A DNA stretch of 48,024 nucleotides, from assembly GCA_001295935.1 (NCBI GenBank), contig LJHX01000001.1, positions 1-48,024 on the forward strand, in the 5' to 3' direction. This stretch comes from an alpha proteobacterium AAP81b (GTDB taxonomy: Bacteria; Pseudomonadota; Alphaproteobacteria; Sphingomonadales; Sphingomonadaceae). The translations under genes were made by a program, and so were the position numbers. The notes under the pieces were generated by a model. The model ran no database searches and was not told the origin of the DNA. It saw only the letters and a program-made list of their open reading frames with translations. Positions within the stretch are counted from its first letter, which is position 1, and each line of letters opens with the position of its first letter. Below, piece after piece: positions 28,085-36,812 of the stretch.

Positions 28085-28895
28085 TCAGATGTCGATCCGG
28101 CGCCAGGGCGGACTGGCGCCGGCGCACAGCTGCCTGACCAGCCCCGCGACTTCGGGCCGGGCGTTGTTGGTGTCGAGCCTGCTGAGCCGTCCCGCGGCGG
28201 CGAGCGCGTCATAGCTGGCGAGCGCGTCGCGCCAGGCCCGACAGGCGCCCTGGGTATCGCGCAGGTTCCAGCGGTTGCTGCCCTGCGTCCTGAGGCTGGC
28301 GGCGCGCGAGCGCCGGGCCCCCGGGGCAGCGCCGGCCAGTGCCACCAGCCGGTCGTGCGCCGCCAGCATTTCGGCGGCGATCGCGGCATTGCCGGCGGCG
28401 TCGCCGGCATCGGCGAACAGCTGCGCCTGCACCTCGCTGGTGATCGCCAGCATCTGCCAGGCACCGGCATCGGCGGCGTCGCGCGCCACCATCGCCCGCG
28501 CCAGCGCCACCGCCTCGGCAATCGCGGCGCGCGCCTCGGCCAGCCGCTGGTTGGTGCGGTGGACGACGCCGGCATACCAGAGCGAGGTCGTCAGCTTGCG
28601 CAGGCGTTGCGGATCGTCGGGCGCAGCGGCGCGGCGGGCGCGGTTGACGGCGATGGCCTTGTCGAGCGCCGCACGCGCCACCGCGCTCCGGCCGGTCTTG
28701 TGCGCCGCCTCGCCGAACAGGCGCAGGATGCCGGCGCGCGCCGCCAGCACCCGGTCGTCCTGCGCCAGTGCCGGGGCGAGACCGGCGAGAAAGGCCTCGG
28801 CGCGCTGGTGGTGCGGAAAGGCGGCGGCATAATCGTCGTTCCAGCCATGGCTGCCGCCGATCGTCTGCAGCGCCGTTGCATATTTCGCGGCTGCC
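28085..28895 (-). pseudogene. Detached C-terminal part of the Ser/Thr kinase (frameshifted)
   Basis: After the frameshift at 28903-28922 the original frame continues for about 270 residues: APDAEAAAKYATALQTIGG, then TPR-like Ala-rich helices (FGEAAHKTGRSAVARAALDK, AGVVHRTNQRLAEARAAIAE, QMLAITSEVQAQLFADAGD) and a tail SPPWRRIDI. This is the sensor-side helical region of the kinase. No convincing own start codon or ribosome site is present, so it is probably not made as a separate protein. Confidence 0.65.
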
Positions 28896-30389
28896 TCAGC
28901 ATCGGGCGCCAGCGGGCGCCAGCGGGCGCAGCGCCGCTTCCGCCTCGCCGGCCTGCGCCCGCGCCGCATCGGCGGCATTGTTGTTGTAGAGGTTGGTGCC
29001 GGCCTGTTCGAGCCGCAGCGTCGCAAAGGCCAGCGCCGTGGCGCGATCGCCCGGCCGCGCCCGCCATTCCGGCAGGATCAGCGTCTCGGCGCGCGCCAGC
29101 AGCGCCGCGGCGTCGGCATAGCGGCCGAGCTGGCCGGCCTGGCCGCCGCCGGTGACTTCCGCCAGCCGGACGAAGCCGCGCCCGGCCTCGACCCGGACAT
29201 CGGGCGGCGCCGCGGGCATCGCCGCCAGCGTTTCGAGATGGGCAAGGCCGGTCCGTGCCAGCTCGGCCTTGGCGGCGGTGCTGCCCGAAACCCGCGCCAC
29301 CTGGTCGTAGACCGGAAACAGCAATGCCTTGGCGACACTGCGCGTCTGCTCGAAGCGCCGGCTCGTCTCGGCTTCGGCGATCCGCGCCTGGCGGTTGGCC
29401 GCCAGCACCGCCACCAGCGCGCCGACCAGCAGCACCAGCGCCAGCGCCGCCGCCGACGCCGAAAGCCGGTGCCGCCGCAGGAATTTGCCAAGCGCATAGC
29501 CGCGCCCGCCGGCCATGGCGCGCACCGCCCGGCCATCGCGCCAGGCGATGAGATCGTCGGCGAGTGCCTCGACTGTCGGATAGCGCGCGCCCGGGTCCTC
29601 GGCGGTGGCACCTGCCGTGATCGCGGCGATTTCGGCGTCGGGCGCGGGAAGCAGCCGCGCCAGCAGCCGGCCGAGGCCATAGACATCGGTCGCCGTCGTC
29701 GTCGCGGCGTCGGCGGCGCGGGAAATGCCGAAGTCGATCAGCTTGACCGTCCCGTCGGCGGTCACCAGCACATTGGCCGGGGTGATGTCGCGGTGGATGA
29801 CCAGCCGGCTATGGGCATAGGCGACGGCGCGCGCCGCGGTGACGACGAGGCCGACGCGGGTCCGCGCATCGGCGCCGGCGGCGTCGGCCCAGCGGTCGGC
29901 CGGCCGGCCGTCGATCAGCTCCATGATGATGTAGGGGGCGCCGTCGTCGAGCGTGCCGCCATCGAACAGCCGGGCAATGTTGGGGTGGTTGAGGCTGGCC
30001 AATGTCTGGCGCTCGGCGGCGAGGCGCTGGGTCAGCTGGTCGGAAAGCAACCCCGGCTTGATGATCTTGATGGCGACGTCGAGATCGAAGTCGCCCGTGT
30101 CGCGGCGGGCGCGATAGACGGCGCCCATGCCGCCGCGGCCGATCAGCCCGACGATGCGATAGGCGCCGACGCGCGCCGGCCCCGGCGCCACCGCCGCCAG
30201 CGCTGCGGCGCCGGTGCCGAGGCTGGTGGCGCTGTCCGCCGCGACCATCGCCGCCAGCCGCGCCTTGACTGGCGACGGCACATCGAGCGGCGCGATCCAG
30301 CTGTCCCGGTCCGATTCGCGGACGTCGATCAGCTGTTCGAACAGCGCCAGCGCTTCGGCTTCCTCAGCGAGGCTCGGGTCAGTCGTCAT
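28896..30389 (-). CDS. Membrane Ser/Thr protein kinase, truncated by a frameshift
   Basis: The 497 residues contain a Hanks-type kinase domain at about 75-300: glycine loop IGRGGMGAVYRA, VAIKIIK, catalytic loop VIHRDITPANVLV and LIDFGIS. The usual Lys after HRD is Thr. A transmembrane helix follows (AAALALVLLVGALVAVLAAN), then a helical repeat region outside the membrane. The frame then ends at GARC-TGA. Removing one copy of a 10-bp duplication (28903-28922) restores a single frame to 28085 and a full protein of about 765 residues. It overlaps the sigma-factor gene by 11 nt, the usual pairing for this kinase type. Confidence 0.8.
   Translation of the reverse strand: MTTDPSLAEEAEALALFEQLIDVRESDRDSWIAPLDVPSPVKARLAAMVAADSATSLGTGAAALAAVAPGPARVGAYRIVGLIGRGGMGAVYRARRDTGDFDLDVAIKIIKPGLLSDQLTQRLAAERQTLASLNHPNIARLFDGGTLDDGAPYIIMELIDGRPADRWADAAGADARTRVGLVVTAARAVAYAHSRLVIHRDITPANVLVTADGTVKLIDFGISRAADAATTTATDVYGLGRLLARLLPAPDAEIAAITAGATAEDPGARYPTVEALADDLIAWRDGRAVRAMAGGRGYALGKFLRRHRLSASAAALALVLLVGALVAVLAANRQARIAEAETSRRFEQTRSVAKALLFPVYDQVARVSGSTAAKAELARTGLAHLETLAAMPAAPPDVRVEAGRGFVRLAEVTGGGQAGQLGRYADAAALLARAETLILPEWRARPGDRATALAFATLRLEQAGTNLYNNNAADAARAQAGEAEAALRPLAPAGARC
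28903..28930. repeat. 10-bp tandem duplication causing the kinase frameshift
   Basis: CGGGCGCCAG occurs twice back to back (28903-28922), followed by CGGGCGCA of a partial third copy. Deleting one unit gives LRPLAPDAEAAAKYA in a continuous frame. Without deletion the frame stops within nine codons. Confidence 0.85.
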
Positions 30390-30948
30390 CGTCGGCCAGC
30401 ACCGTCTGGCCCGCGAGCGTCGCGGCCAGCCAGGCCCGCGCCACCCGCCAGCGCCGTTTCAGCGTCGCTTCCGACAGGCCGGTGACTTCGGCGATGTCGC
30501 CCATCGCCATGCCGCCGAAATAGCGCATCTCCACCAATGCCATCAGCCCCTCGTCGATCGCCGCCAACCGGATTAGCGCGGTTTCGAGCGCAATCAGGTC
30601 AGGCCGGGCTTCGCCATCGAGATCCTCGTCGAGCACGACGCGGACATGGTCACGCTTGTCGCTGCGCCGGGCGCGGGCATGGTCGATCAGGATGCGGCGC
30701 ATCAGCCGCGCCGCCAGCGCCAGCATGTGCGCCTTGTCGTTGAGGCTGATGCGGCCGAGCTGGACCAGGCGCAGGATGGCATCGTTGACGAGATCGGCCG
30801 ACGAGAAGGAGGCGCCACGCTCGCGCCGCATCTGCGCCTAGGAAATCGCCCGCAGTTCGGGTGCCAGATGTTCGAGCAGGGCATCGCGCGCGGCCAGATC
30901 GCCATCGCGCCACGCCGCCATCAGCGCCTCAGGGGATCGTGCGTCCAT
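30379..30948 (-). pseudogene. ECF-like sigma factor with an in-frame stop codon
   Basis: From ATG 30948 the frame reads MDARSPEALMAAWRDGDLAA through LLEHLAPELRAIS and hits TAG (30838-30840). It then continues in the same frame as AQMRRERGASFSSADLVNDA, LIDHARARRSDKRD (region 2) and MAMGDIAEVTGLSEATLKRR (region 4 HTH). This is the layout of TIGR02999-type sigma factors that pair with Ser/Thr kinases. Translation could restart at ATG 30831 right after the stop, giving 150 residues lacking the first helix. So it is either inactivated or made as a short form. It overlaps the kinase gene by 11 nt. Confidence 0.75.
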
Positions 30949-31106
30949 CCACGCGCCTCGGGGACCGGGATGCCGAGGCTAGCGGCGCCGGAAAATCTTT
31001 ACAATCCGTCCATCATCGCCTGACCCGTTTTGGCGCGCCGCACCGCTTTTCCAGACAGGCCGGGCAGGATTTCGCAATGGCGCCAACGGAAAAGGGGAAA
31101 GTCATC

Positions 31107-31787
31107 ATGGGTATTTCGAGGATTCTCGTCGTTGCTACGCTGGCGGCCACTGCTCTGCCGGCCGCGGCCGCCACCATCGTCATCGCGCCGAAACTCGGCA
31201 CCGATCCGGGCGCGGTGCCGGCCTGCGCCGGGGCGTCGAATTCACCCACCGACCGGCTGTGCGTGAACGCCGCCTTCATCGGCAACGACTTCGGCACGAC
31301 GCCCGAGCTGCAGGTCGTCCACAGCATCGCCGCGGGCTCGCCGCCCCAGAACTTCCCGCGCTTCAGCCTCGATGCCGGGTTCCGGGAAATCTCGCACGGC
31401 GGTGTCCAGTCATTCATCACCTTCACGCCGAGCGCCGGCTATGACGTGCGCATGATCAGCTTCGATCATCGCAAACGCTCGGCGACCTCGACCCGGCCGG
31501 TCTATTCGCTCGTCGATGTCGCTACCGATACGATGCTGTGGAGCTCGCAGCAGCGCGCCTCGGGCAGCGGCGCCTTCACGACCCTCAGCATCGACAGCGG
31601 CTGGTTCAGCAACGCCCTGCGCTTCGGCTACAACAACGGCCAGGGCACCATCGGCCTCAGCAACTTCACGCTGGAAGTCCGGGCGACGCCGACGACGGGC
31701 GCTGTCCCCGAGCCCGCCAGCTGGGCGATGCTGATCGCCGGCTTCGGCATGGTCGGCGCGGTCTCGCGGCGCCGGGTGACTGCCTGA
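31107..31787 (+). CDS. Secreted PEPxxWA-CTERM protein
   Basis: The 226-residue protein has a signal peptide (MGISRILVVATLAATALPAA) and a C-terminal sorting tail: VPEPASWAM, a hydrophobic helix (LIAGFGMVGAV) and a basic end (SRRR). Such tails are recognised by exosortase-type systems in sphingomonads and lead to surface or extracellular placement. The middle part, about 150 residues, has beta-rich character (FITFTPSAGYDVRMISFDH) but no named domain. ATG 31107 follows a purine-rich AAAAGGGGAAAG. It is divergent from the sigma-factor locus (158-nt gap) and ends in a strong hairpin. Confidence 0.8.
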   Translation: MGISRILVVATLAATALPAAAATIVIAPKLGTDPGAVPACAGASNSPTDRLCVNAAFIGNDFGTTPELQVVHSIAAGSPPQNFPRFSLDAGFREISHGGVQSFITFTPSAGYDVRMISFDHRKRSATSTRPVYSLVDVATDTMLWSSQQRASGSGAFTTLSIDSGWFSNALRFGYNNGQGTIGLSNFTLEVRATPTTGAVPEPASWAMLIAGFGMVGAVSRRRVTA

Positions 31788-31793
31788 AACGGG

Positions 31794-31829
31794 GGGCGCG
31801 ACCGTACCGCCTGCCGGACGGTCGCGCCC
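31794..31829. terminator. Bidirectional hairpin between convergent genes
   Basis: GGGCGCGACCGT and ACGGTCGCGCCC make a perfect 12-bp stem with a 12-nt loop. It sits 6 nt after the PEP-CTERM stop and 8 nt after the convergent dehydrogenase stop, so it can serve both strands. Confidence 0.7.
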
Positions 31830-31837
31830 GCTGTGTC

Positions 31838-32968
31838 TCAGGGCCGCGTCAGCCGCTTGAGGTTGCCGTCGTCGGTAAGGATGAACACCCGCCCCTGCGG
31901 ATCGACCTCGATATCGCGGACGCGCTCGCCGATCGGGATGCGTTCCTCATTGGTGATATTGATGCCGCTCACCGACAGGCGGATGATGGCGTTCTCGCCC
32001 ATGCTGCCGATCAGCAGGTTGCCGCGCCACGCCGGGATCGCCGTGCCGCGGTAGAAGGCGAGGTTCGACGGCGCGATCCGCGGCGTCCACCAACGCGTCG
32101 GCAGGCGGAAGCGCGGCTTGGTATTGTGGTCGGGATAGTCGGTGCCGTCATAGCCATTGCCCCAGCTGACATCGGGCCAGCCATAATTGGCCCCGGCAAA
32201 GATGACGTTGAGCTCGTCGCCGCCCGACGGGCCGTGCTCGACGCTCCAGATCGCGCCATTGTTGGGGTTCATCGCCAGGCCCTGGGGGTTGCGATGGCCG
32301 AGGGTATAGATTTCCGGCAGATAGCCGGCGCGCGTGGCGAAGGGGTTGCCCGGCGCCGGGGCGCCGTCGGTGGTGATGCGGACGATCTTGCCGATCGCGG
32401 TCCCAGGGTCCTGCGAGGGCGTGAACAGGAAGCGGTCGCCGAGCGACACCAGCAATTGCCCGGCCTTGTTGAACAGCAGCCGCGAGCCATAATGATTGGC
32501 GCCTTCGACCCCCTGCGGCCCGCTGCCGGTCTTGGGGGTGACGCGCCAGATGATCTGCTTGTCGACGAGCACGGTGCCCGACAGCCGGGCGCGCAGCACC
32601 GCCACCCCGGCGCCGCCCGCGCCGGCTTCGGCAAAGGTCATGTAGATGCGGCCGTTGGTGATGAACTGCGGATCGATGGCGATATCGAGATAGCCGCCCT
32701 GCCCGTCCTGCACCGTCGCCGGCCCGCCGGTGACCGCGGCGACACTGTTGCCGGCGGCGTTGACCAGGCGGATGCCACCGGCCTTTTCGGTGACGAGCAT
32801 GCGGCCGTCGGGCAGCACCGCCAGGCCCCAGGGGGCATTCAGCCCGGTGACGAGCGTGTCGACGCGGATTGGCCCGGTGGCGGTGGCGATGGTTTCGGCG
32901 AAGCCGGCGACCGGTGCCAGTCCCAGCAATCCGGCGAACAACAAGCGCTGGTAGTACGCAAACATCAA
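31838..32968 (-). CDS. PQQ-type sugar dehydrogenase (soluble aldose dehydrogenase family)
   Basis: This 376-residue protein is a six-bladed beta-propeller of the soluble glucose/aldose dehydrogenase family, which oxidises aldoses in the periplasm with PQQ. It has a signal peptide ending GFAET. Motifs are GLNAPWGLAVLPDGRMLVTE, GHRNPQGLAMNP, VEHGPSGGDELNVI with NYGWPDVSWG, and IAPSNLAFYRG. The His and Arg residues of GHRNPQ are typical of the PQQ site. No PQQ-synthesis genes are present in the window. A paralog follows 65 nt upstream in the same direction. Confidence 0.88.
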   Translation of the reverse strand: MMFAYYQRLLFAGLLGLAPVAGFAETIATATGPIRVDTLVTGLNAPWGLAVLPDGRMLVTEKAGGIRLVNAAGNSVAAVTGGPATVQDGQGGYLDIAIDPQFITNGRIYMTFAEAGAGGAGVAVLRARLSGTVLVDKQIIWRVTPKTGSGPQGVEGANHYGSRLLFNKAGQLLVSLGDRFLFTPSQDPGTAIGKIVRITTDGAPAPGNPFATRAGYLPEIYTLGHRNPQGLAMNPNNGAIWSVEHGPSGGDELNVIFAGANYGWPDVSWGNGYDGTDYPDHNTKPRFRLPTRWWTPRIAPSNLAFYRGTAIPAWRGNLLIGSMGENAIIRLSVSGINITNEERIPIGERVRDIEVDPQGRVFILTDDGNLKRLTRP

Positions 32969-33033
32969 CCGATCTCCCGATCAGAACGCCACACCCCCAG
33001 AAGGGACACTAGGCGCCGATCGTGACAATCGCG

Positions 33034-34218
33034 TTAGCGCGCCGCCGAGACCCGCAGCAATTTGCCGTTCTCGGCATCGGTCAGCAAGTACAGGGCGCCG
33101 TCGGGCCCCTCGACGACATCGCGGATACGCTCTTCGCGATCGGTCAGCAGCCGCTCCTCGCCGACGACGCGGTCCTTCTCGACGACCAGCCGGATCAGCG
33201 CCTTGGTGGCGAGCCCGCCGGTGAGGAAATTGCCGCGCCATTCGGGGAACATCGCGCCGGAATAGATCGCCAGCCCCGATGGCGCGATCACCGGGTCCCA
33301 ATAATGCACCGGCTGTTCCATGCCCGGCGCCTGCGTCAGCGCCTTGCCGATCGGGGCGCCCGAATATTCCTCGCCATAGCTGATCGTCGGCCAGCCATAG
33401 TCCTTGGCCTTTTCAACAAGGTTCAGCTCGTCGCCGCCCTTGGGGCCGTGCTCGAGCTCCCAGAGCCGGCCCTGGCCGTCGAGCGCCGCCGACAGGATGT
33501 TGCGATGGCCATAGGACCAGATTTCCGGCCGCGCCCCCGCCTTGCCGACAAAGGGATTGTCGCGGGGGATCGAGCCGTCGCGGCCGATGCGGACGACCTT
33601 GCCGAAATCGCTGGCGAGATCCTGCGCCTGCACCCGCCCGGCGAGGATCGAGCGCTCGCCCAAACCGATGAACATCAGATTGCCCGGCAGGAAGACCATG
33701 CGGCCGCCATAATGCGCCGTCGAATCGAGCGTCGGCATCGCCCGGAAGATGACCTTGACCTCGCTCAGCGTCGGCGCGCCGGCCGGACCGCCGAGCTTGC
33801 CGCGCGCCACGGCAAGGCCATTGCCACCCTGTCGCGGCTCGGCGTAGCTCCAATAGACCCAGCCATCGCCGGGCACGCCCACCCCCATCATGCCGCCCTG
33901 CCCGCGCGCGTCGACACGCGGCGCGCCGGCGACCGGCGGCGACTTCCTGCCGTCGGGGGCGATGATGCGCAGCGTACCGCCGGCCTTTTCGCTGACCAGC
34001 ATGCGGCCGTCGGGCAGGAAGGCCAGGCCCCAGGGCTTGTTGAGGCCGGTGGCGATTTCGGTGACGGTCAGCGGCGTCCGCGAGGTGACGGCTTCGGCGC
34101 GCGTCTGGCCGACGAAGGCCGGCTTGAATTCGGGGACATTGGGCGGGCCTTGCGGCACGGGCGCGGCACCGCAGGCGGTGGCGGTGGCAAGCAGGGCAAG
34201 GCCGAGGGTGAGGCGCAT
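33034..34218 (-). CDS. PQQ-type sugar dehydrogenase paralog, possible lipoprotein
   Basis: The 394-residue protein has the same propeller family motifs: GLNKPWGLAFLPDGRMLVSE, GHRNILSAALD, LEHGPKGGDELNLV with DYGWPTISYG and IAPSGLAIYSG. The signal region LGLALLATATAC contains a Cys at residue 16 that could be lipidated, though Ala at -3 is not ideal for a lipobox. It precedes the related gene at 31838-32968, so the pair looks like a tandem duplication with diverged localisation. The two share motifs but not the N-terminal halves, so they split long ago. Confidence 0.87.
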   Translation of the reverse strand: MRLTLGLALLATATACGAAPVPQGPPNVPEFKPAFVGQTRAEAVTSRTPLTVTEIATGLNKPWGLAFLPDGRMLVSEKAGGTLRIIAPDGRKSPPVAGAPRVDARGQGGMMGVGVPGDGWVYWSYAEPRQGGNGLAVARGKLGGPAGAPTLSEVKVIFRAMPTLDSTAHYGGRMVFLPGNLMFIGLGERSILAGRVQAQDLASDFGKVVRIGRDGSIPRDNPFVGKAGARPEIWSYGHRNILSAALDGQGRLWELEHGPKGGDELNLVEKAKDYGWPTISYGEEYSGAPIGKALTQAPGMEQPVHYWDPVIAPSGLAIYSGAMFPEWRGNFLTGGLATKALIRLVVEKDRVVGEERLLTDREERIRDVVEGPDGALYLLTDAENGKLLRVSAAR

Positions 34219-34279
34219 AAGACGGGGCTCCGGAGGACCTCCCGGTCAATGCCCAAGGCGGCAAAAGGGTGCAAGCGCT

Positions 34280-34307
34280 CTCCCCTCCCGCTCGCGGGAG
34301 GAGAGGA
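34280..34307. repeat. Short copy of the GC palindrome
   Basis: CTCCCCTCCCGCTCGCGGGAG then GAGAGG is the first half of the repeat found at 5301, 7515 and 13543. It lies directly after the stop of the DUF1993 gene on the minus strand and may act as its terminator. Confidence 0.7.
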
Positions 34308-34308
34308 G

Positions 34309-34830
34309 TCAGACCGCCATCCGCATCGCGCCGAGGAAGTCGCGCTTGCCGAGCTTGGCGCCCTGGTTGCGCAGGATGTCGTAGAGCGTCGCCGCGTGAA
34401 AATAGAAGTTCGGCTGGCTGAACGACAGCAGGAATTGGTCGCCGGTGAAGGGCAGCTCCATCGTGCCCAGCGCGAAAATCATCGGCTTGCCGATGAAGGT
34501 CTCGAGTTCGGCTTCGTCGGTCGCCGCCAGTGCCGTGTCGGCCTCGACAAGGGCAGCTTTCAGCCCGGCGAAATCGGTCGGCATCTCGCCGAAGCTCGGG
34601 GAGAAGCGGCCAGCGCGCACCCCGGCGACGGCGCCCGCCGAATGCGCCGCGACCGAGCGGACCTGGAAGGGCACCGGCGCCATGTCGGCGGCGAGGCAGG
34701 CGCCGATCAGCGCCGCGTCGCCGCAGCCCGTTTCGGCGGCATGCGCCTCGGCCTTGGCGAGGACGCCGAGGCACGACCCGATGATCTGGCGCGCCGAAGG
34801 CACGAAGGCGGCGTGGAGCGAAATCGGCAT
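34309..34830 (-). CDS. DUF1993-family protein
   Basis: The 173-residue protein matches the DUF1993 pattern: ISLHAAFVPSARQIIGSCLG near the start, FQVRSVAAHSAGAV in the middle and FTGDQFLLSFSQPNFYFHAA near the end. These proteins have a DinB-like four-helix bundle and conserved His residues that may bind metal. The biochemical role is unknown. ATG 34830 starts the conserved region. It lies between the ferredoxin gene and the dehydrogenase pair on the same strand. Confidence 0.8.
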   Translation of the reverse strand: MPISLHAAFVPSARQIIGSCLGVLAKAEAHAAETGCGDAALIGACLAADMAPVPFQVRSVAAHSAGAVAGVRAGRFSPSFGEMPTDFAGLKAALVEADTALAATDEAELETFIGKPMIFALGTMELPFTGDQFLLSFSQPNFYFHAATLYDILRNQGAKLGKRDFLGAMRMAV

Positions 34831-34889
34831 GTCAGTTCCCCAAAAAAGCACCGGGGGCGCGAGGCCCCCGGTTCGGCGATTGTCTCGGC

Positions 34890-35210
34890 TTAGTGTTGGC
34901 TCGCCGGCATCCTGAGCACCAGCCCGTCGAGCTCGGGCGACGCCGAAATCTGGCAGGCGAGCCGGCTGTTGTCCTCCAGCCCATCGGCGAGATCGAGCAT
35001 GGCGCTTTCATTCTCGCTGCGCTCGCCGGTCCTGGCCAGCCAGTCGCCTTCGACATAGACGTGGCAGGTGGCGCAGGCGGCGTTGCCGCCGCAATCGCCG
35101 TCGATGCCGGGAATGCCGTTCTGCAACGCGCCTTCCATCAGCGAGACGCCGGTCGGCACCTCGACGACATGCTCGGCGCCATTATGTTCGATATAGGTGA
35201 TCCTGGCCAT
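34890..35210 (-). CDS. 2Fe-2S ferredoxin, adrenodoxin type
   Basis: At 106 residues the protein has four cluster Cys at 40, 46, 49 and 86 ([19 protein letters not shown] and [10 protein letters not shown]), the spacing of vertebrate/putidaredoxin-type ferredoxins that feed electrons to bacterial P450s. It lies 42 nt after the P450 stop in the same direction, so it is the likely electron donor. No ferredoxin reductase gene is adjacent. Confidence 0.93.
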   Translation of the reverse strand: MARITYIEHNGAEHVVEVPTGVSLMEGALQNGIPGIDGDCGGNAACATCHVYVEGDWLARTGERSENESAMLDLADGLEDNSRLACQISASPELDGLVLRMPASQH

Positions 35211-35252
35211 TCGGTCCCCGCTGGCGATTGGTGAAAGGATGGCACCCCGGCG

Positions 35253-36608
35253 TCAGGCCGGGATGCGCACCATCAGCGACTTGTAGCCGCGAACGAACGC
35301 CGATGGCACGCGCTCGGGCTCGGCGACGACTTCGATATTGTCGAAGCGCTTGAGGATCTCTTCCCAGAGTATCTTCAGCTGCAGTTCGGCAAGGCGATTG
35401 CCGACGCAGCGGTGGATGCCGAAGCCGAACGACATGTGCTGGCGGGCGCGCGGGCGGTCGATGATGAAGGCGTCGGGGTTGTCGATGGCGCGCTCGTCGC
35501 GGTTGCCCGAATGATACCACATGACGACCTTGTCGCCCTTGGCGATATGCTTGCCGCCGAGGATGGTGTCCTCGATCGCGGTGCGGCGCATATGGGCAAG
35601 CGGCGTCTGGTAGCGGATGATCTCGCTGACCATCGAGTCGACGAGACCGTGGTCGGCGCGCAGCTTGGCGTATTCCTGCGGGTTCTTGTTGAGGAAATAG
35701 ACCCCGCCCGAGATCGAATTGCGCGTCGTGTCGTTGCCGCCGACGATCAGCAGCACGAGATTGCCCATGAACTCCATCGGCGGCATGTTGCGCGTCGCGG
35801 GGTTGTGGGCGAGCATCGAGACAAGGTCGGTCTTGGGCTCGGAATTGACCCGCTCGTTCCACAGCTGGGTGAATTCCTGCAGCATGCCGAGCAGGATACC
35901 CTGGCGCTCTTCCTTCTGCGGATTGCCGGGCACTTCGGGGTCCGACGTCGAGACATCCGACCAATAGGTCAGCTTGCGGCGGTGCTCCTGCGGCCAGTCG
36001 AACAAGGTCGCCAGCATGCGGCTGGTCAGCTCGATCGAGACGCGATCGACCCAATCGAAGACCTCGCCGCGCGGCAGGCCATCGAGGACTTCCTGGGTGC
36101 GGGTGCGGATCAGCCCTTCGAAGCTGGCGAGGTTGGGGCCCGAGACGATCGGGTTGACCGCCTTGCGCTGCACGTCGTGCTTGGGCGGGTCCATGGCGAT
36201 GAACATCGGCATGATGAAGTCGCTGTCCATGTCGAACAGCGTGATGCCGCCGAGATAGGCGTCCGACGAATAGACCTGGTGGTTGGTGTCGACCGCCATG
36301 ATGTCGGCCCAGCGCGACACCGACCAGAAGCCGCGGTGGCGCTCGGCGTTGACGGCGTTGAAATGCACCGGCGCCTCGTCGCGCAGGCGGCGGAAATAAG
36401 GCCAGTGCGAATTGGTTTCCCAATAGAGCGGATCGGAGATGTCGACCTCGTCGAGCGGCGCGGTTTCGAGATAGGCCATCAGCGTTTCGCGGCTGTAGTC
36501 GGCGAGCGCCGGTCGCTTGCGCGGCGGCAGCGGCCATTGGAAGGGCGCTTCCTCGCGGCTGAGCGTGTGGCGGATCGCGGGTTCGCTGGCAATCGGCTGG
36601 CTGGCCAT
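35253..36608 (-). CDS. Cytochrome P450, CYP153-like
   Basis: This 451-residue P450 has VGGNDTTRNSI (I-helix acid-alcohol pair region), SEIIRYQTPLAHMRRTA (ExxR helix K) and FGFGIHRCVGNRLAE with heme Cys401. Strings such as MFIAMDPPKHDVQRKAV, FDWVDRVSIELTSRMLATLF and SGNRDERAIDNPDAFIIDR closely resemble CYP153 enzymes, which hydroxylate the terminal carbon of alkanes and fatty acids. Family assignment is from remembered motifs; substrate is inferred. AGGAG lies 8 nt before ATG 36608. The next gene is its ferredoxin. Confidence 0.9.
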   Translation of the reverse strand: MASQPIASEPAIRHTLSREEAPFQWPLPPRKRPALADYSRETLMAYLETAPLDEVDISDPLYWETNSHWPYFRRLRDEAPVHFNAVNAERHRGFWSVSRWADIMAVDTNHQVYSSDAYLGGITLFDMDSDFIMPMFIAMDPPKHDVQRKAVNPIVSGPNLASFEGLIRTRTQEVLDGLPRGEVFDWVDRVSIELTSRMLATLFDWPQEHRRKLTYWSDVSTSDPEVPGNPQKEERQGILLGMLQEFTQLWNERVNSEPKTDLVSMLAHNPATRNMPPMEFMGNLVLLIVGGNDTTRNSISGGVYFLNKNPQEYAKLRADHGLVDSMVSEIIRYQTPLAHMRRTAIEDTILGGKHIAKGDKVVMWYHSGNRDERAIDNPDAFIIDRPRARQHMSFGFGIHRCVGNRLAELQLKILWEEILKRFDNIEVVAEPERVPSAFVRGYKSLMVRIPA

Positions 36609-36683
36609 CGGACGGTCTCCTCATGGGGCGCCCGGCGGGTTCCGGGCATCTCCTCTCCCATTTGCGTTGTTACACTACGCAGC

Positions 36684-36702
36684 TTATGAGCGCCACTCAT
36701 TT
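36684..36702. promoter_or_regulatory. Possible repressor operator between P450 and glutaminase genes
   Basis: TTATGAG, 5 nt (CGCCA), CTCATTT forms an imperfect dyad (core ATGAG/CTCAT), and TGCGT-N9-ACGCA lies just beside it at 36663-36681. The only A+T-rich patch in the 204-nt divergent spacer is here, so a regulated promoter for the P450 is plausible. Confidence 0.35.
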
Positions 36703-36812
36703 TATCGCGCCGCTGTGCCGCCCTGACGCTTGCGAGAGGGTCCCGTCGCGGCGATGATCGGCCCCCGAAATATCCCCGCGCGGCCCCCGACCGCCCCCCG
36801 ACAAGGCCCAGG

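Noticed and set aside
28896-30389. Treating the kinase as a complete 497-residue protein by design
   Set aside because: The frame past the stop continues with homologous helical repeats and a single 10-bp unit explains the shift, so truncation is the better reading.
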